Shown: in pieces, positions 1 through 6,294 of the stretch | How the letters are laid out: each line of letters opens with the position of its first letter | How positions within the stretch are numbered: position 1 is the stretch's first letter | NCBI GenBank assembly: GCA_030531915.1 | Contig: JAUNMD010000017.1 | Span: forward strand, 1 to 13,397 | Direction: 5' to 3' | From: Pseudomonadota bacterium | Lineage (GTDB): Bacteria; Pseudomonadota; Alphaproteobacteria; Rs-D84 | DNA: 13,397 bases | Translations under genes and position numbers: made by a program | Notes under the pieces: model-generated | Database searches by the model: none | The model's input: only the letters and a program-made list of their open reading frames with translations | What the model was told of the DNA's origin: nothing

Positions 1-1661
1 AATATCGCGATATGGGAAATGTTGTATTGAACCAGGAACAGCAATCGGCGGCGGACAAAATTGGTGCGGCGATTGACGCGGGTGGTTTTTCGGTACACCT
101 GTTGGATGGTATCACGGGCAGTGGTAAAACCCAGGTTTATTTTGATGCCGCGTGGCGTGCGTATTCGCGCGGTGCGTCGGTGTTATTGATGATGCCAGAA
201 ATCGCATTGACGGCGCAGTTTATGCATCGATTTGCCGCGCGATTTGGTGCCGCCCCCGTCGTGTGGCACAGTAATTTAACCGCCGCGCGTCGTCGTGAAA
301 TCTGGCGCGGGGTATTAAATGGCGAAATTCGTATGGTCGTCGGTACGCGCAGCGCGCTGTTCCTGCCGTGGCAAAAATTGGGTCTGATTGTCGTGGACGA
401 AGAACACGATACATCATATAAACAGGAAGATATGGGGAATTATCACGCCCGCGACATGGCGGTCTTGCGTGCCAAGATTGCGGGTTTTCCCGTTGTACTG
501 GCCAGTGCGACGCCATCGGCGGAAACCCTGCAAAATGTTGCGCTGGGAAAATACCAGTTATTGCGCCTGACATCGCGATTTGGTGGCGCGCAAATGCCAA
601 AAATTGAAACAATCGATTTGCGTGAAAATCGCCCCGACACGTACCAGTTGCCATCGGATGATGCGGATTCCGCGCCACGGACGGGCTATCTGTCCACGCC
701 ATTGTGCGATGCGATTTCAGAAACACTGGCGGCGGGCCGTCAAATAATGCTGTTTATAAATCGCCGTGGTTTTGCCCCGATTGTTCAGTGTAAAAAATGC
801 GGCTGGGTTGCCCAGTGTCCGGATTGCAGCGTCGGCATGACGTATCACCGCGCGATGGGTAAATTGCTGTGCCATATGTGTGGGCGCACCGCGCCAATGC
901 TGACCAAATGCCCCGATTGCGGCGGCGATGTGTCGACGCGTGGTGCGGGCTTGGAAAAGATAGCAGAGGAAGTATCCGTCCGTTTCCCATCGGCGCGCAC
1001 GGCATTGGTGTCCAGTGATACAATTTCATCGCGCCAGTCATTGGAACGCTTGGTCGCAAAAATGGAAAACGGCGAAATCGATATTGTCATCGGAACGCAG
1101 ATTCTGGCCAAGGGACATCATTTCCCGAACCTGACGTTGGTTGGTGTGGTTGATGCCGATATGGGATTGTTCGGCACGGATTTTCGCGCCGCCGAACACA
1201 CATTTCAGCAATTATTTCAGGTCGCCGGTCGCGCCGGTCGTGGTGAATTTCCGGGGCGGGTACTGATGCAAACGTACCAGCCCGATCACCCCGTATTGAC
1301 GGCGATATGCGCGGGTGATCGTGATGCATTTATGGCGTCTGATATGGCGGCGCGCCGTGCGGCGGGAATGCCACCGTTTGGTCAACTGATTGCCATTGTT
1401 GTCGAAGGGCAAAAGGAATCCACGCTGAAAAATTTCTGTGACGCATTGGCGTCGGCCGCACCGATTGCCGCGGGCGTAAAAATCATGGGGCCAATCGCGG
1501 CGGGCGTATATCAAATCAGAAATTGGTATCGCATGCGTTTCTTGGTCGCGGGCGGGACAACAACGATGCTGCAACCGGTTGTGTCACATTGGCTGGCCAA
1601 GGTAAAGCAACCCGCCAACATTCGGGTCAAGGTTGACGTGAACCCACAAAACTTTATGTAA
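1..1661 (+). CDS. priA: Primosomal protein N' (PriA helicase), 5' end outside window
   Basis: PriA is the superfamily 2 DNA helicase that reloads the replisome at stalled forks. Counting from the first ATG (position 12), Walker A GITGSGKT is at 33-40, DEEH at 129-132, the helicase motif GTQILAKGHHFP at 361-372 and QVAGRAGRG at 403-411. Eight cysteines at 260, 263, 269, 272, 287, 290, 300 and 303 form the PriA zinc-binding insertion. The visible 549 residues start exactly where the helicase core begins in full-length PriA (about 730 residues in E. coli). The frame is open upstream of position 12 to the window edge, and that ATG has no ribosome binding site. I therefore infer that the N-terminal DNA-binding domain lies to the left and that the ATG is internal. 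It ends in TAA at 1659-1661. Confidence 0.96.
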   Translation, partial: YRDMGNVVLNQEQQSAADKIGAAIDAGGFSVHLLDGITGSGKTQVYFDAAWRAYSRGASVLLMMPEIALTAQFMHRFAARFGAAPVVWHSNLTAARRREIWRGVLNGEIRMVVGTRSALFLPWQKLGLIVVDEEHDTSYKQEDMGNYHARDMAVLRAKIAGFPVVLASATPSAETLQNVALGKYQLLRLTSRFGGAQMPKIETIDLRENRPDTYQLPSDDADSAPRTGYLSTPLCDAISETLAAGRQIMLFINRRGFAPIVQCKKCGWVAQCPDCSVGMTYHRAMGKLLCHMCGRTAPMLTKCPDCGGDVSTRGAGLEKIAEEVSVRFPSARTALVSSDTISSRQSLERLVAKMENGEIDIVIGTQILAKGHHFPNLTLVGVVDADMGLFGTDFRAAEHTFQQLFQVAGRAGRGEFPGRVLMQTYQPDHPVLTAICAGDRDAFMASDMAARRAAGMPPFGQLIAIVVEGQKESTLKNFCDALASAAPIAAGVKIMGPIAAGVYQIRNWYRMRFLVAGGTTTMLQPVVSHWLAKVKQPANIRVKVDVNPQNFM

Positions 1662-1669
1662 TTTTCCGT

Positions 1670-1698
1670 TTGATTTAATTCTCGTATTTGTTTAGCAT
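1670..1698 (+). promoter_or_regulatory. Sigma70-like promoter of leader RNA copy 1
   Basis: TTGATT (1670-1675), a 17-bp spacer, then TAGCAT (1693-1698). Start of transcription is expected near 1705. The distance from the -10 to the first conserved RNA block matches copy 2 near 10367, which supports the call. Confidence 0.6.
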
Positions 1699-1704
1699 AC
1701 CTGT

Positions 1705-1884
1705 TGACACGGGGTGTTCCTGTGTCGGGGATTCAAGACCCCACGAAACCAGCGTCCATGTGACGATAAAAAACTCCAACGCCTATGCGGGTTGGAGGGC
1801 TGTGAATATACAGAATAAGCACGCTATAACTGGTTTTATAGTCTTGAACCTCCAACCACCTGAAATCTTTGGTGGTTTTCTTTT
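1705..1884 (+). ncRNA. Structured leader RNA, copy 1 (candidate attenuator or riboswitch-like element)
   Basis: Helices visible in order: P1 GACAC/GTGTC (1706-1710/1722-1726); P2 GGGG/CCCC (1727-1730/1739-1742); P3 CGTC/GACG (1753-1756/1761-1764); P4 CTCCAAC/GTTGGAG (1774-1780/1791-1797); a short TGTG/CACG helix around a conserved A-rich loop (about 1801-1822); P5 CTATAA/TTATAG (1824-1829/1836-1841); terminator AACCACC/GGTGGTT (1854-1860/1871-1877). GGTTGGAGG (1790-1798) can instead pair over 9 bp with CCTCCAACC (1849-1857), which breaks both P4 and the terminator. A related copy with compensatory differences lies at 10181-10360 on the other strand. I do not recognise a named RNA family. It could be a cis-acting leader of the gene at 1918 or a free small RNA; the ribosome binding site just after the terminator favours a leader. 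Confidence 0.72.
1854..1882 (+). terminator. Intrinsic terminator inside the 5' leader
   Basis: AACCACC (1854-1860), loop of ten, GGTGGTT (1871-1877), followed by a T-rich tract to 1884. It ends about 35 nt before the ATG at 1918. Its 5' arm overlaps the 3' half of the 9-bp antiterminator (1849-1857). Confidence 0.78.
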
Positions 1885-1917
1885 GTTCGCGATACAGAAA
1901 AAAAGGGAGAGGACAAT

Positions 1918-2550
1918 ATGAAACCAATACAGATAATTTGTGCAGTTGCATTCGCGTGGGGAATTTTGTCCGTGCCAGCATACGCCGCATCAATGTGTAC
2001 GGCAACGCTGATCAGTTCCACAACCAGTTCAACAACATCAATCGAAAATTGTATCAATGGTGAAAAATACCGTTGGAAAAACAGCAGCGGCACATACGTA
2101 ACGGTTGAAACGTGCTTGGATTGTTCTGATGGTTATACCCTGAGCGAAGATGTTTCTTATTCACACTGTACAAACAAATTTACACGCGGTTTTTGCAGAA
2201 AAAAGTGTACGGCAACCGCCCTTGACGATGTTGATATGCCAGAGGGGTGCGCGGGTCAACAGCCACAGGAATATCAATTTGGTGACGCAAAGTATATCAA
2301 CTGCTTTGATTGTGCCAATGGTTACAAGACGTACACTACCACCATATCGTCCAGTCAGTGTACAAACACTGCCACCCAGTATTCGTGTGTGGTTGACCCC
2401 GATGCCGAATGTCTGACAGACGATGATTGTGTGGGGAAATTTGTTACCGAACCCGATGAGAATGGTTATGTAGAGGTTTCTACATTTGGTTGGTGCGGTG
2501 GCGGACAATGCACGTACGAAGACAGCAAGCCCACCTGTATCAAGGGGTAG
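1918..2550 (+). CDS. Secreted cysteine-rich protein, ends at an in-frame TAG
   Basis: 210 residues to the TAG. Residues 1-23 are a classical signal peptide (hydrophobic core, AYA cleavage site), so the protein is exported. The mature part has 17 cysteines and two related units: 66-93 (C-L-D-C-S-D-G-Y ... S-H-C-T-N ... C) and 129-157 (C-F-D-C-A-N-G-Y ... S-Q-C-T-N ... C). This suggests a repeated disulphide-bonded surface module; no enzymatic motif is seen. The start is supported by GGGAGAGG at about 1905-1912. The reading frame continues past the TAG for 61 more codons with the same Cys-rich composition (2551-2736). The gene may therefore be a nonsense mutant, a readthrough gene, or carry a base-call error. 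It sits directly after leader RNA copy 1. Function unknown. Confidence 0.75.
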   Translation: MKPIQIICAVAFAWGILSVPAYAASMCTATLISSTTSSTTSIENCINGEKYRWKNSSGTYVTVETCLDCSDGYTLSEDVSYSHCTNKFTRGFCRKKCTATALDDVDMPEGCAGQQPQEYQFGDAKYINCFDCANGYKTYTTTISSSQCTNTATQYSCVVDPDAECLTDDDCVGKFVTEPDENGYVEVSTFGWCGGGQCTYEDSKPTCIKG

Positions 2551-2736
2551 TATGGTGTGGAAAATAGTGGTGATTGCCATAAATGCCCGACCGAGGCCGG
2601 CGGCATTCCAACAACAACTGCTGATGCATATGGCGCAACATCAATCACGGAATGTTATGCCGCGAAAGATAACGATGGCAAAGACACGGCGGGTACGTAC
2701 AGTTTTACCCAAAATTGTAACTATTCCGGTAAATAA
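2551..2736 (+). pseudogene. In-frame continuation of the Cys-rich protein beyond the TAG
   Basis: Sixty-one codons in the same frame as the gene at 1918, ending in TAA (2734-2736). They begin YGVENSGDCHKCPTEAGG and contain four more cysteines (DCHKC, EC, NC), so composition and style match the upstream protein. The TAG (2548-2550) stands between CIKG and YG; one base change from TAT or TAC would give CIKGYYG. There is no start codon or ribosome binding site of its own, so it is not a separate gene. Most likely it is the severed C-terminus of one 272-residue protein. Confidence 0.7.
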
Positions 2737-2740
2737 AAAT

Positions 2741-2762
2741 CGCCCCAAATGGGGCGTTTTTT
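2741..2762. terminator. Bidirectional intrinsic terminator
   Basis: CGCCCC (2741-2746), loop AAAT, GGGGCG (2751-2756), then T6. Runs of A on the left and T on the right let it work for both converging transcripts. It follows the TAA at 2736 closely, which supports the original gene having ended there and not at 2550. It overlaps the stop codon of the minus-strand gene at 2761. Confidence 0.85.
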
Positions 2763-3006
2763 AATGCTGATTTTCGGATTGGTGTTTTTTTGCCAATACG
2801 GCATTTTTTGCGCGACGCGCCAATGCCTTGACCTTGGCCGCACCGTCCAATAATTTATCGGTCAGCCCCACGCGGTTTAGTTCTGCTTCTTCGCGTTTTT
2901 CGGCTTTGCGCAATTTTGCCGCGCTGTATTCTTCCATTTCACGACGCATGTTTGGTGAACCCAAATCCATGGTGTTGTCTTCTACTACGATTTCGTCTTT
3001 GTCCAT
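2761..3006 (-). CDS. Small charged protein downstream of virB11-like gene
   Basis: 81 residues, not recognised. The first third is acidic (MDKDEIVVEDNT). The rest is rich in Lys, Arg, Glu and Ala and predicted helical (KLRKAEKREEAELNR, then KVKALARRAKNAVLAKK), with no signal peptide or membrane segment. Start supported by AAAGGGA about 8 nt upstream of the ATG. It lies 34 nt after the stop of the VirB11-like ATPase on the same strand and shares its likely terminator, so the two are probably co-transcribed. A role linked to that ATPase is inference only. Clean operon spacing and a good ribosome binding site make it a believable gene despite its size. Confidence 0.7.
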   Translation of the reverse strand: MDKDEIVVEDNTMDLGSPNMRREMEEYSAAKLRKAEKREEAELNRVGLTDKLLDGAAKVKALARRAKNAVLAKKHQSENQH

Positions 3007-3040
3007 AATATTTCCCTTTTTGTTTTTTTGATTTTATTTT

Positions 3041-4000
3041 CTATACAACCTCGGTCACGGCACGCAATGCGCCATCGCGCGACAGTTGTACAACACGAAT
3101 TTTCTTTTTCATTTCCGCAATCAAATCAGTGCGGTTATACGCCGGCTGGGTATGCAAGATACGATCGGCAAACGCGGCGTATGCGGCCTCGGCACTCTCG
3201 GCATGAATGGTGGTATAGAAATGGTCGTGACCCGTCCCCAGCATTTCCCATAACACCGCCGCATTGTCGGTTGAAATTTCACCACCGATAATTACGTCGG
3301 GGGTCATACGCACAACCAAATCCAGCAATCGGGCATAGTTGAAATCATTTGTCTGTTCCGTACGCGACAAAACAAAGTGAACACGGTTTGCCTGTGGTAC
3401 GCGAATTTCGCGCGCATCTTCGACTGTGATAACACGACTGTTTTGGTCAATCAGCGTCAGCATATGATTCAAGAATGTCGTTTTACCGGTTGCGGTTGCA
3501 CCACTGATTAAAATCGGACTGCCGTCATTTATGGCGGACATCAAACGGTCATACGGGTCGTCTGGTCGCACGCTTTCGCGTGGTTTAACCTTTAACAACT
3601 GTTGCCCGCGTGCCAAATGATAGTTTGCAAACGACGTGTCGCCCGCACCACCACCACGAATATTTAACGCCACACCGCCCGTAACGTCGCGGTCATCATA
3701 TTGAACATTTGGGCCCGCAATCGCGGTGAAACGGTGACTGCCCGGCAGGGTTGCATACACCACCGGCACACCGTGAATTGGATCAAACGGCTGTTCATAA
3801 ATGTTCGCCACCGTGTGAATTAAATCAACCAAGTATTGCTTGGTCAGCACCGGCGCATCATACGCCACCCACGGCACGCGCGCGCCGTGCAGTCGCATCC
3901 ACACCTGACCGGCGTGGTTGATGGCGATTTCCTCTACAAACGAAGGACGATAAAATTCCGCCAGCGGTTTCAGCAAAGAATCCAGAACTACATTTGACAT
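3041..4000 (-). CDS. virB11: VirB11/TrbB-type secretion ATPase
   Basis: 319 residues. The C-terminal RecA-like half has Walker A GATATGKT (167-174), the Asp box ITVEDAREIR (191-200), a Walker B-region VIIGGEIS (236-243) and the His box GHDHFYTTIHAES (257-269). The order and spacing match VirB11 ATPases, the hexameric traffic ATPases at the cytoplasmic face of type IV secretion systems. Residues 1-150 fit the divergent N-terminal domain. Family members usually have GE(I/L)R after Walker B; here it is GGEIS. No other vir gene is next to it; scattered vir genes are known in Rickettsiales. PilT-like or TrbB ATPases are alternatives. The ATG at 4000 lies about 3 nt from the predicted transcription start, so translation is probably leaderless. 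Stop is TAG. Confidence 0.85.
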   Translation of the reverse strand: MSNVVLDSLLKPLAEFYRPSFVEEIAINHAGQVWMRLHGARVPWVAYDAPVLTKQYLVDLIHTVANIYEQPFDPIHGVPVVYATLPGSHRFTAIAGPNVQYDDRDVTGGVALNIRGGGAGDTSFANYHLARGQQLLKVKPRESVRPDDPYDRLMSAINDGSPILISGATATGKTTFLNHMLTLIDQNSRVITVEDAREIRVPQANRVHFVLSRTEQTNDFNYARLLDLVVRMTPDVIIGGEISTDNAAVLWEMLGTGHDHFYTTIHAESAEAAYAAFADRILHTQPAYNRTDLIAEMKKKIRVVQLSRDGALRAVTEVV

Positions 4001-4009
4001 TATGTTTTG

Positions 4010-4038
4010 ATTTTATCATAAATCCGCCCTTGAATCAA
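4010..4038 (-). promoter_or_regulatory. Promoter of virB11-like gene
   Basis: On the minus strand TTGATT (4038-4033), a 17-bp spacer, TAAAAT (4015-4010). The start point near 4003 is almost on the ATG at 4000. Its -35 overlaps the -35 of the divergent promoter for the lipoprotein gene. Confidence 0.65.
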
Positions 4039-4058
4039 AAAGGATTATTTGATAAAAT
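4030..4058 (+). promoter_or_regulatory. Promoter of lipoprotein operon
   Basis: TTGAAT (4030-4035), a 17-bp spacer, TAAAAT (4053-4058). The start point is expected near 4065, about 20 nt before the ATG at 4084. It is the mirror image of the leftward promoter. Confidence 0.68.
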
Positions 4059-4083
4059 CAAAAAAAACCAAGAGAGATTGCTA

Positions 4084-4647
4084 ATGAAAAAATCCTTGCT
4101 GTTTATGATGTGCGGTGCATTGATTCTGGGCGGTTGCGCAACGGATTCTGACACCCCTTATAACGAGAAAGATTTTGCCCAGGGCGGCACAGACGCGCCA
4201 TTGTACAACGAACGTACCAGCACGTTTATGCAATCGGACAATCAGTATTCTAATATTGATTCGTACAAACCGAAGACCGCCGAAGAGAAAGAAAAGTCAA
4301 ACAACAAATGGAACACATCGCGCATGGAAACCCGCTGGCAGGAATACAAGGGCGCAATGGTTCGTGTGCAAATCTTGCTGGGAAATACCGATTTGCGTGA
4401 AATGCGCCTGCGTCTGATTCAGAATGCCGACGGTATGGATGTCGACGGCGACAGCCGCGCCATCTTGGGTCAGGTTGCAGATTTCGAAATGAAACGTGTT
4501 TGTGGCCGTAACGCGGACAGTATTGTTATGGTGTACGACCGCCCATCGTTTGATGTGATGCGCCCAACACCGTTCTTTGATTATAGAATAGAGGCCGAGG
4601 GTGCAACCATGCGCGAATACGGTTTCAGATGTGTTTATAATAAATAA
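4084..4647 (+). CDS. Hypothetical lipoprotein
   Basis: 187 residues. The start is the ATG at 4084, preceded by AGAGAG. A longer reading from 3994 would begin upstream of the predicted promoter and is rejected. Residues 1-18 form a lipoprotein signal with lipobox LGGC (Cys18), so the mature protein should be lipid-anchored in the envelope. Residues 20-90 are polar and low in hydrophobics. Residues 95-187 are more structured and include a VRVQILLGN segment, DVDGDSRAILGQVADFEMKRVCGRN and a second Cys. No domain recognised. The FKBP-like lipoprotein gene follows 19 nt later, so the two are probably co-transcribed and act in the same compartment. Confidence 0.82.
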   Translation: MKKSLLFMMCGALILGGCATDSDTPYNEKDFAQGGTDAPLYNERTSTFMQSDNQYSNIDSYKPKTAEEKEKSNNKWNTSRMETRWQEYKGAMVRVQILLGNTDLREMRLRLIQNADGMDVDGDSRAILGQVADFEMKRVCGRNADSIVMVYDRPSFDVMRPTPFFDYRIEAEGATMREYGFRCVYNK

Positions 4648-4666
4648 CTTACAAAAGGGTGGACAT

Positions 4667-4999
4667 ATGAAAAAAATCATGACCGCAGTTATTGCCGCTG
4701 GGGCATTTGCGCTGGGCGCATGCGACAGCAATGCAAACGATGTTGCAAAAAACGGTGACACCGTTGTTATCGACTTTGCCGGATTCAAAGATGGCGTTCA
4801 ATTCCCAGGGGGCACGGCAACGGGCTATAAATTGACACTGGGCAGCAACACATTCGTCCCTGGGTTCGAAGAACAACTGGTTGGTATGGCGCGTGGTGAA
4901 ACCCGTGACATCAACATCACGTTCCCGACGAATTATTATCCAGAATTGGCGGGCCAAGACGTTGTGTTCAAAGTCACCGTCCAAGATATCATTAAATAA
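4667..4999 (+). CDS. Lipoprotein with trigger-factor-like FKBP prolyl isomerase domain
   Basis: 110 residues. Start at ATG 4667 with AAGGGTGG just upstream. Lipobox LGAC places the lipidated Cys at residue 19. Residues 27-110 are one FKBP-type peptidyl-prolyl isomerase domain (GDTVVIDFAGFKDG, LGSNTFVPGFEEQLVGM, FPTNYYPELAGQDVVFKV). The pattern is closest to the middle domain of trigger factor, but the ribosome-binding and C-terminal chaperone domains are absent and an export signal is present. It would act on proteins in the periplasm or at a membrane, not at the ribosome. Isomerase activity is inferred from the family. It is second in an operon with another lipoprotein and is followed by a strong terminator. 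Confidence 0.88.
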   Translation: MKKIMTAVIAAGAFALGACDSNANDVAKNGDTVVIDFAGFKDGVQFPGGTATGYKLTLGSNTFVPGFEEQLVGMARGETRDINITFPTNYYPELAGQDVVFKVTVQDIIK

Positions 5000-5004
5000 A
5001 ACAA

Positions 5005-5026
5005 ACGGGGCATCGCCCCGTTTTTT
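5005..5026 (+). terminator. Intrinsic terminator after FKBP lipoprotein gene
   Basis: ACGGGGC (5005-5011), loop ATC, GCCCCGT (5015-5021), followed by T residues to 5026. Confidence 0.88.
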
Positions 5027-5038
5027 ATTCCCCGCCCA

Positions 5039-5054
5039 CGGGCTTGCGCCCTTG
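5039..5054. repeat. Dispersed repeat module A, left copy
   Basis: CGGGCTTGCGCCCTTG. The exact reverse complement (16 of 16) occurs at 6358-6373 beyond the glycosyltransferase gene. Just after it, near 5079-5100, a CATTGCGAG...GCGAGCAA piece resembles the repeat arms at 6295-6442. Confidence 0.7.
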
Positions 5055-5106
5055 CCGCATCCTGCGCTTCGCTTGGATTCATTGCGAGCACAGCGAGCAA
5101 AATAAA

Positions 5107-5220
5107 AGACCACCTCCCCGCTACGCGGTACTCCTCCACCGGAGGAGAACTTGCTGCGTTCTTGTTGCGAACTAAGTTCCCCTCCGGTGGAGGGGTGGCG
5201 CGAACGCGACGGGGTGGTCT
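5107..5220. repeat. Long imperfect inverted repeat
   Basis: Arms 5107-5152 and 5174-5220 are imperfect reverse complements. Outer ends AGACCACC/GGTGGTCT and inner cores TCCACCGGAGG/CCTCCGGTGGA match exactly, around a 21-nt centre. As RNA it would fold into a long hairpin. It looks like a REP- or MITE-like dispersed intergenic palindrome with no coding content. Positions 5028-5338 hold only such repeats and the glycosyltransferase promoter region. Confidence 0.75.
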
Positions 5221-5258
5221 TTCGGTGCTTGCAAAACGCACATTATAGAAACTTAGCA

Positions 5259-5273
5259 TGTGTCGCCTGCGGG
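5259..5273. repeat. Dispersed repeat module B, left copy
   Basis: TGTGTCGCCTGCGGG. The exact reverse complement occurs at 6370-6384 on the far side of the glycosyltransferase gene. Confidence 0.68.
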
Positions 5274-5338
5274 CGTACATACTTTTTCCCTTGAATATTT
5301 TCCTGTAATTCTGAAAAATGTGGGCAAAAGGGGTAATT

Positions 5339-6226
5339 ATGTCTGATTTTATCATCAGTAATGCACAGAAAAAGTGGACGAAAATCGCAACGTTTATGAT
5401 TCCGTCCAAGGTTTATCGCAAGAAACTGCGTGGCATTCTGACCATGGGTGTTGGCAATTATATTCGCGCGGTGCGTGGTGAACGCAACGCAAAATTCTCG
5501 CACGAATTGGCGGTCTTGGCCGTTATGAAGGACGAGGGCGCATACCTGAAAGAATGGCTGGATTTCCATATCTTGGCGGGCGTTGAAAAATTCTATCTGT
5601 ATGACAATGAATCAACCGACAACACGACCGAAATTTTGAAACCATACATCGAACGCGGAATTGTGGAATACAAATACTGGCCCGGTCGCGCCCAACAGAA
5701 TCCCGTATATTGGGACGGCCTGAACCGGCACAAGAATGACGCACGTTGGATTGCGGTGATTGACTTGGACGAATTTGTTGTACCGGTGCAAAACAAGACG
5801 ATAACAGAGTTCTTGCACACGTTGCCACGTGGTGCACGCGAATTAGTTATGACGTGGGTGATGTATGGTTCGTCGGGCCATGTTCACAAACCAGATGGCT
5901 TGGTCATCGAAAACTTTCGTTGCCATGCCGACCGCACACGTCCGGCGGGTTGCAAATCGATTGTAAATCCGCGCTTTATCACGCGCTGGGCAAATCCGCA
6001 TATCAACGAAGTCGCCGGATTTATCGTTGATGAAAATGGCAAGAAATTGGGTCGCATTGACCAGACGAACAACCCACCAACGTATAACAAGATTCGTTGC
6101 AATCACTATGTGACGAAATCTTTTGATGAATATATGTCGCGGGGCACACGTATGGCGGTGTCGGGTCGTATTGCACCGCATCGCACGCACGAACGTTTTC
6201 GCTTGAATGACCTGAACGATTTTTAA
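5339..6226 (+). CDS. Glycosyltransferase, family 2/92-like
   Basis: 295 residues. Start ATG 5339, with AAGGGG about 7 nt upstream. After a basic N-terminal 50 residues comes a GT-A-like core: VMKDEGAYLKEWLDFHILAG (62-81), FYLYDNESTDNT (85-96), the metal- and sugar-nucleotide-binding DLDEFV (142-147) and a late NHYVTKS (255-261). This is the pattern of the DUF23/GT92-like group, often found among surface polysaccharide or LPS genes. Donor and acceptor cannot be read from sequence. No signal or membrane segment. Two clusters of dispersed repeats flank it. The stop TAA overlaps an ATG (TAATG) opening a 14-codon reading, MDEWAARVKAFKLK, that may be its frame-shifted C-terminus. Confidence 0.86.
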   Translation: MSDFIISNAQKKWTKIATFMIPSKVYRKKLRGILTMGVGNYIRAVRGERNAKFSHELAVLAVMKDEGAYLKEWLDFHILAGVEKFYLYDNESTDNTTEILKPYIERGIVEYKYWPGRAQQNPVYWDGLNRHKNDARWIAVIDLDEFVVPVQNKTITEFLHTLPRGARELVMTWVMYGSSGHVHKPDGLVIENFRCHADRTRPAGCKSIVNPRFITRWANPHINEVAGFIVDENGKKLGRIDQTNNPPTYNKIRCNHYVTKSFDEYMSRGTRMAVSGRIAPHRTHERFRLNDLNDF

Positions 6227-6270
6227 TGGACGAATGGGCTGCCCGCGTCAAAGCATTCAAATTGAAATAA
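6226..6270 (+). other. Possible frame-shifted C-terminal tail of the glycosyltransferase
   Basis: A 14-codon reading, MDEWAARVKAFKLK, starts at the ATG overlapping the glycosyltransferase stop. One extra T in the T5 run at 6220-6224 would join the frames into ...NDLNDFLMDEWAARVKAFKLK. Basic, amphipathic composition suits a C-terminal tail. It could also be chance. Confidence 0.35.
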
Positions 6271-6294
6271 CGCCGAAACGCGTGGAAAAATAAA

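Noticed and set aside
220..726. 168-codon minus-strand frame inside priA
   Set aside because: It is antisense to a conserved helicase core, with no start signal or recognisable domain.
1688..1921. 77-codon open frame across the leader region
   Set aside because: It crosses every hairpin of the leader RNA, has no ribosome binding site, and its composition is not protein-like. The structural signals explain the sequence better.
2548..2550. Genome-wide TAG recoding
   Set aside because: The virB11-like gene ends with TAG at a sensible place, followed by an operon partner with its own start. One other TAG is too little evidence for recoding.
5107..5220. CRISPR or rho-independent terminator
   Set aside because: A single long palindrome without regular spacers is not an array, and no T run follows the stem. 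A dispersed repeat fits better.
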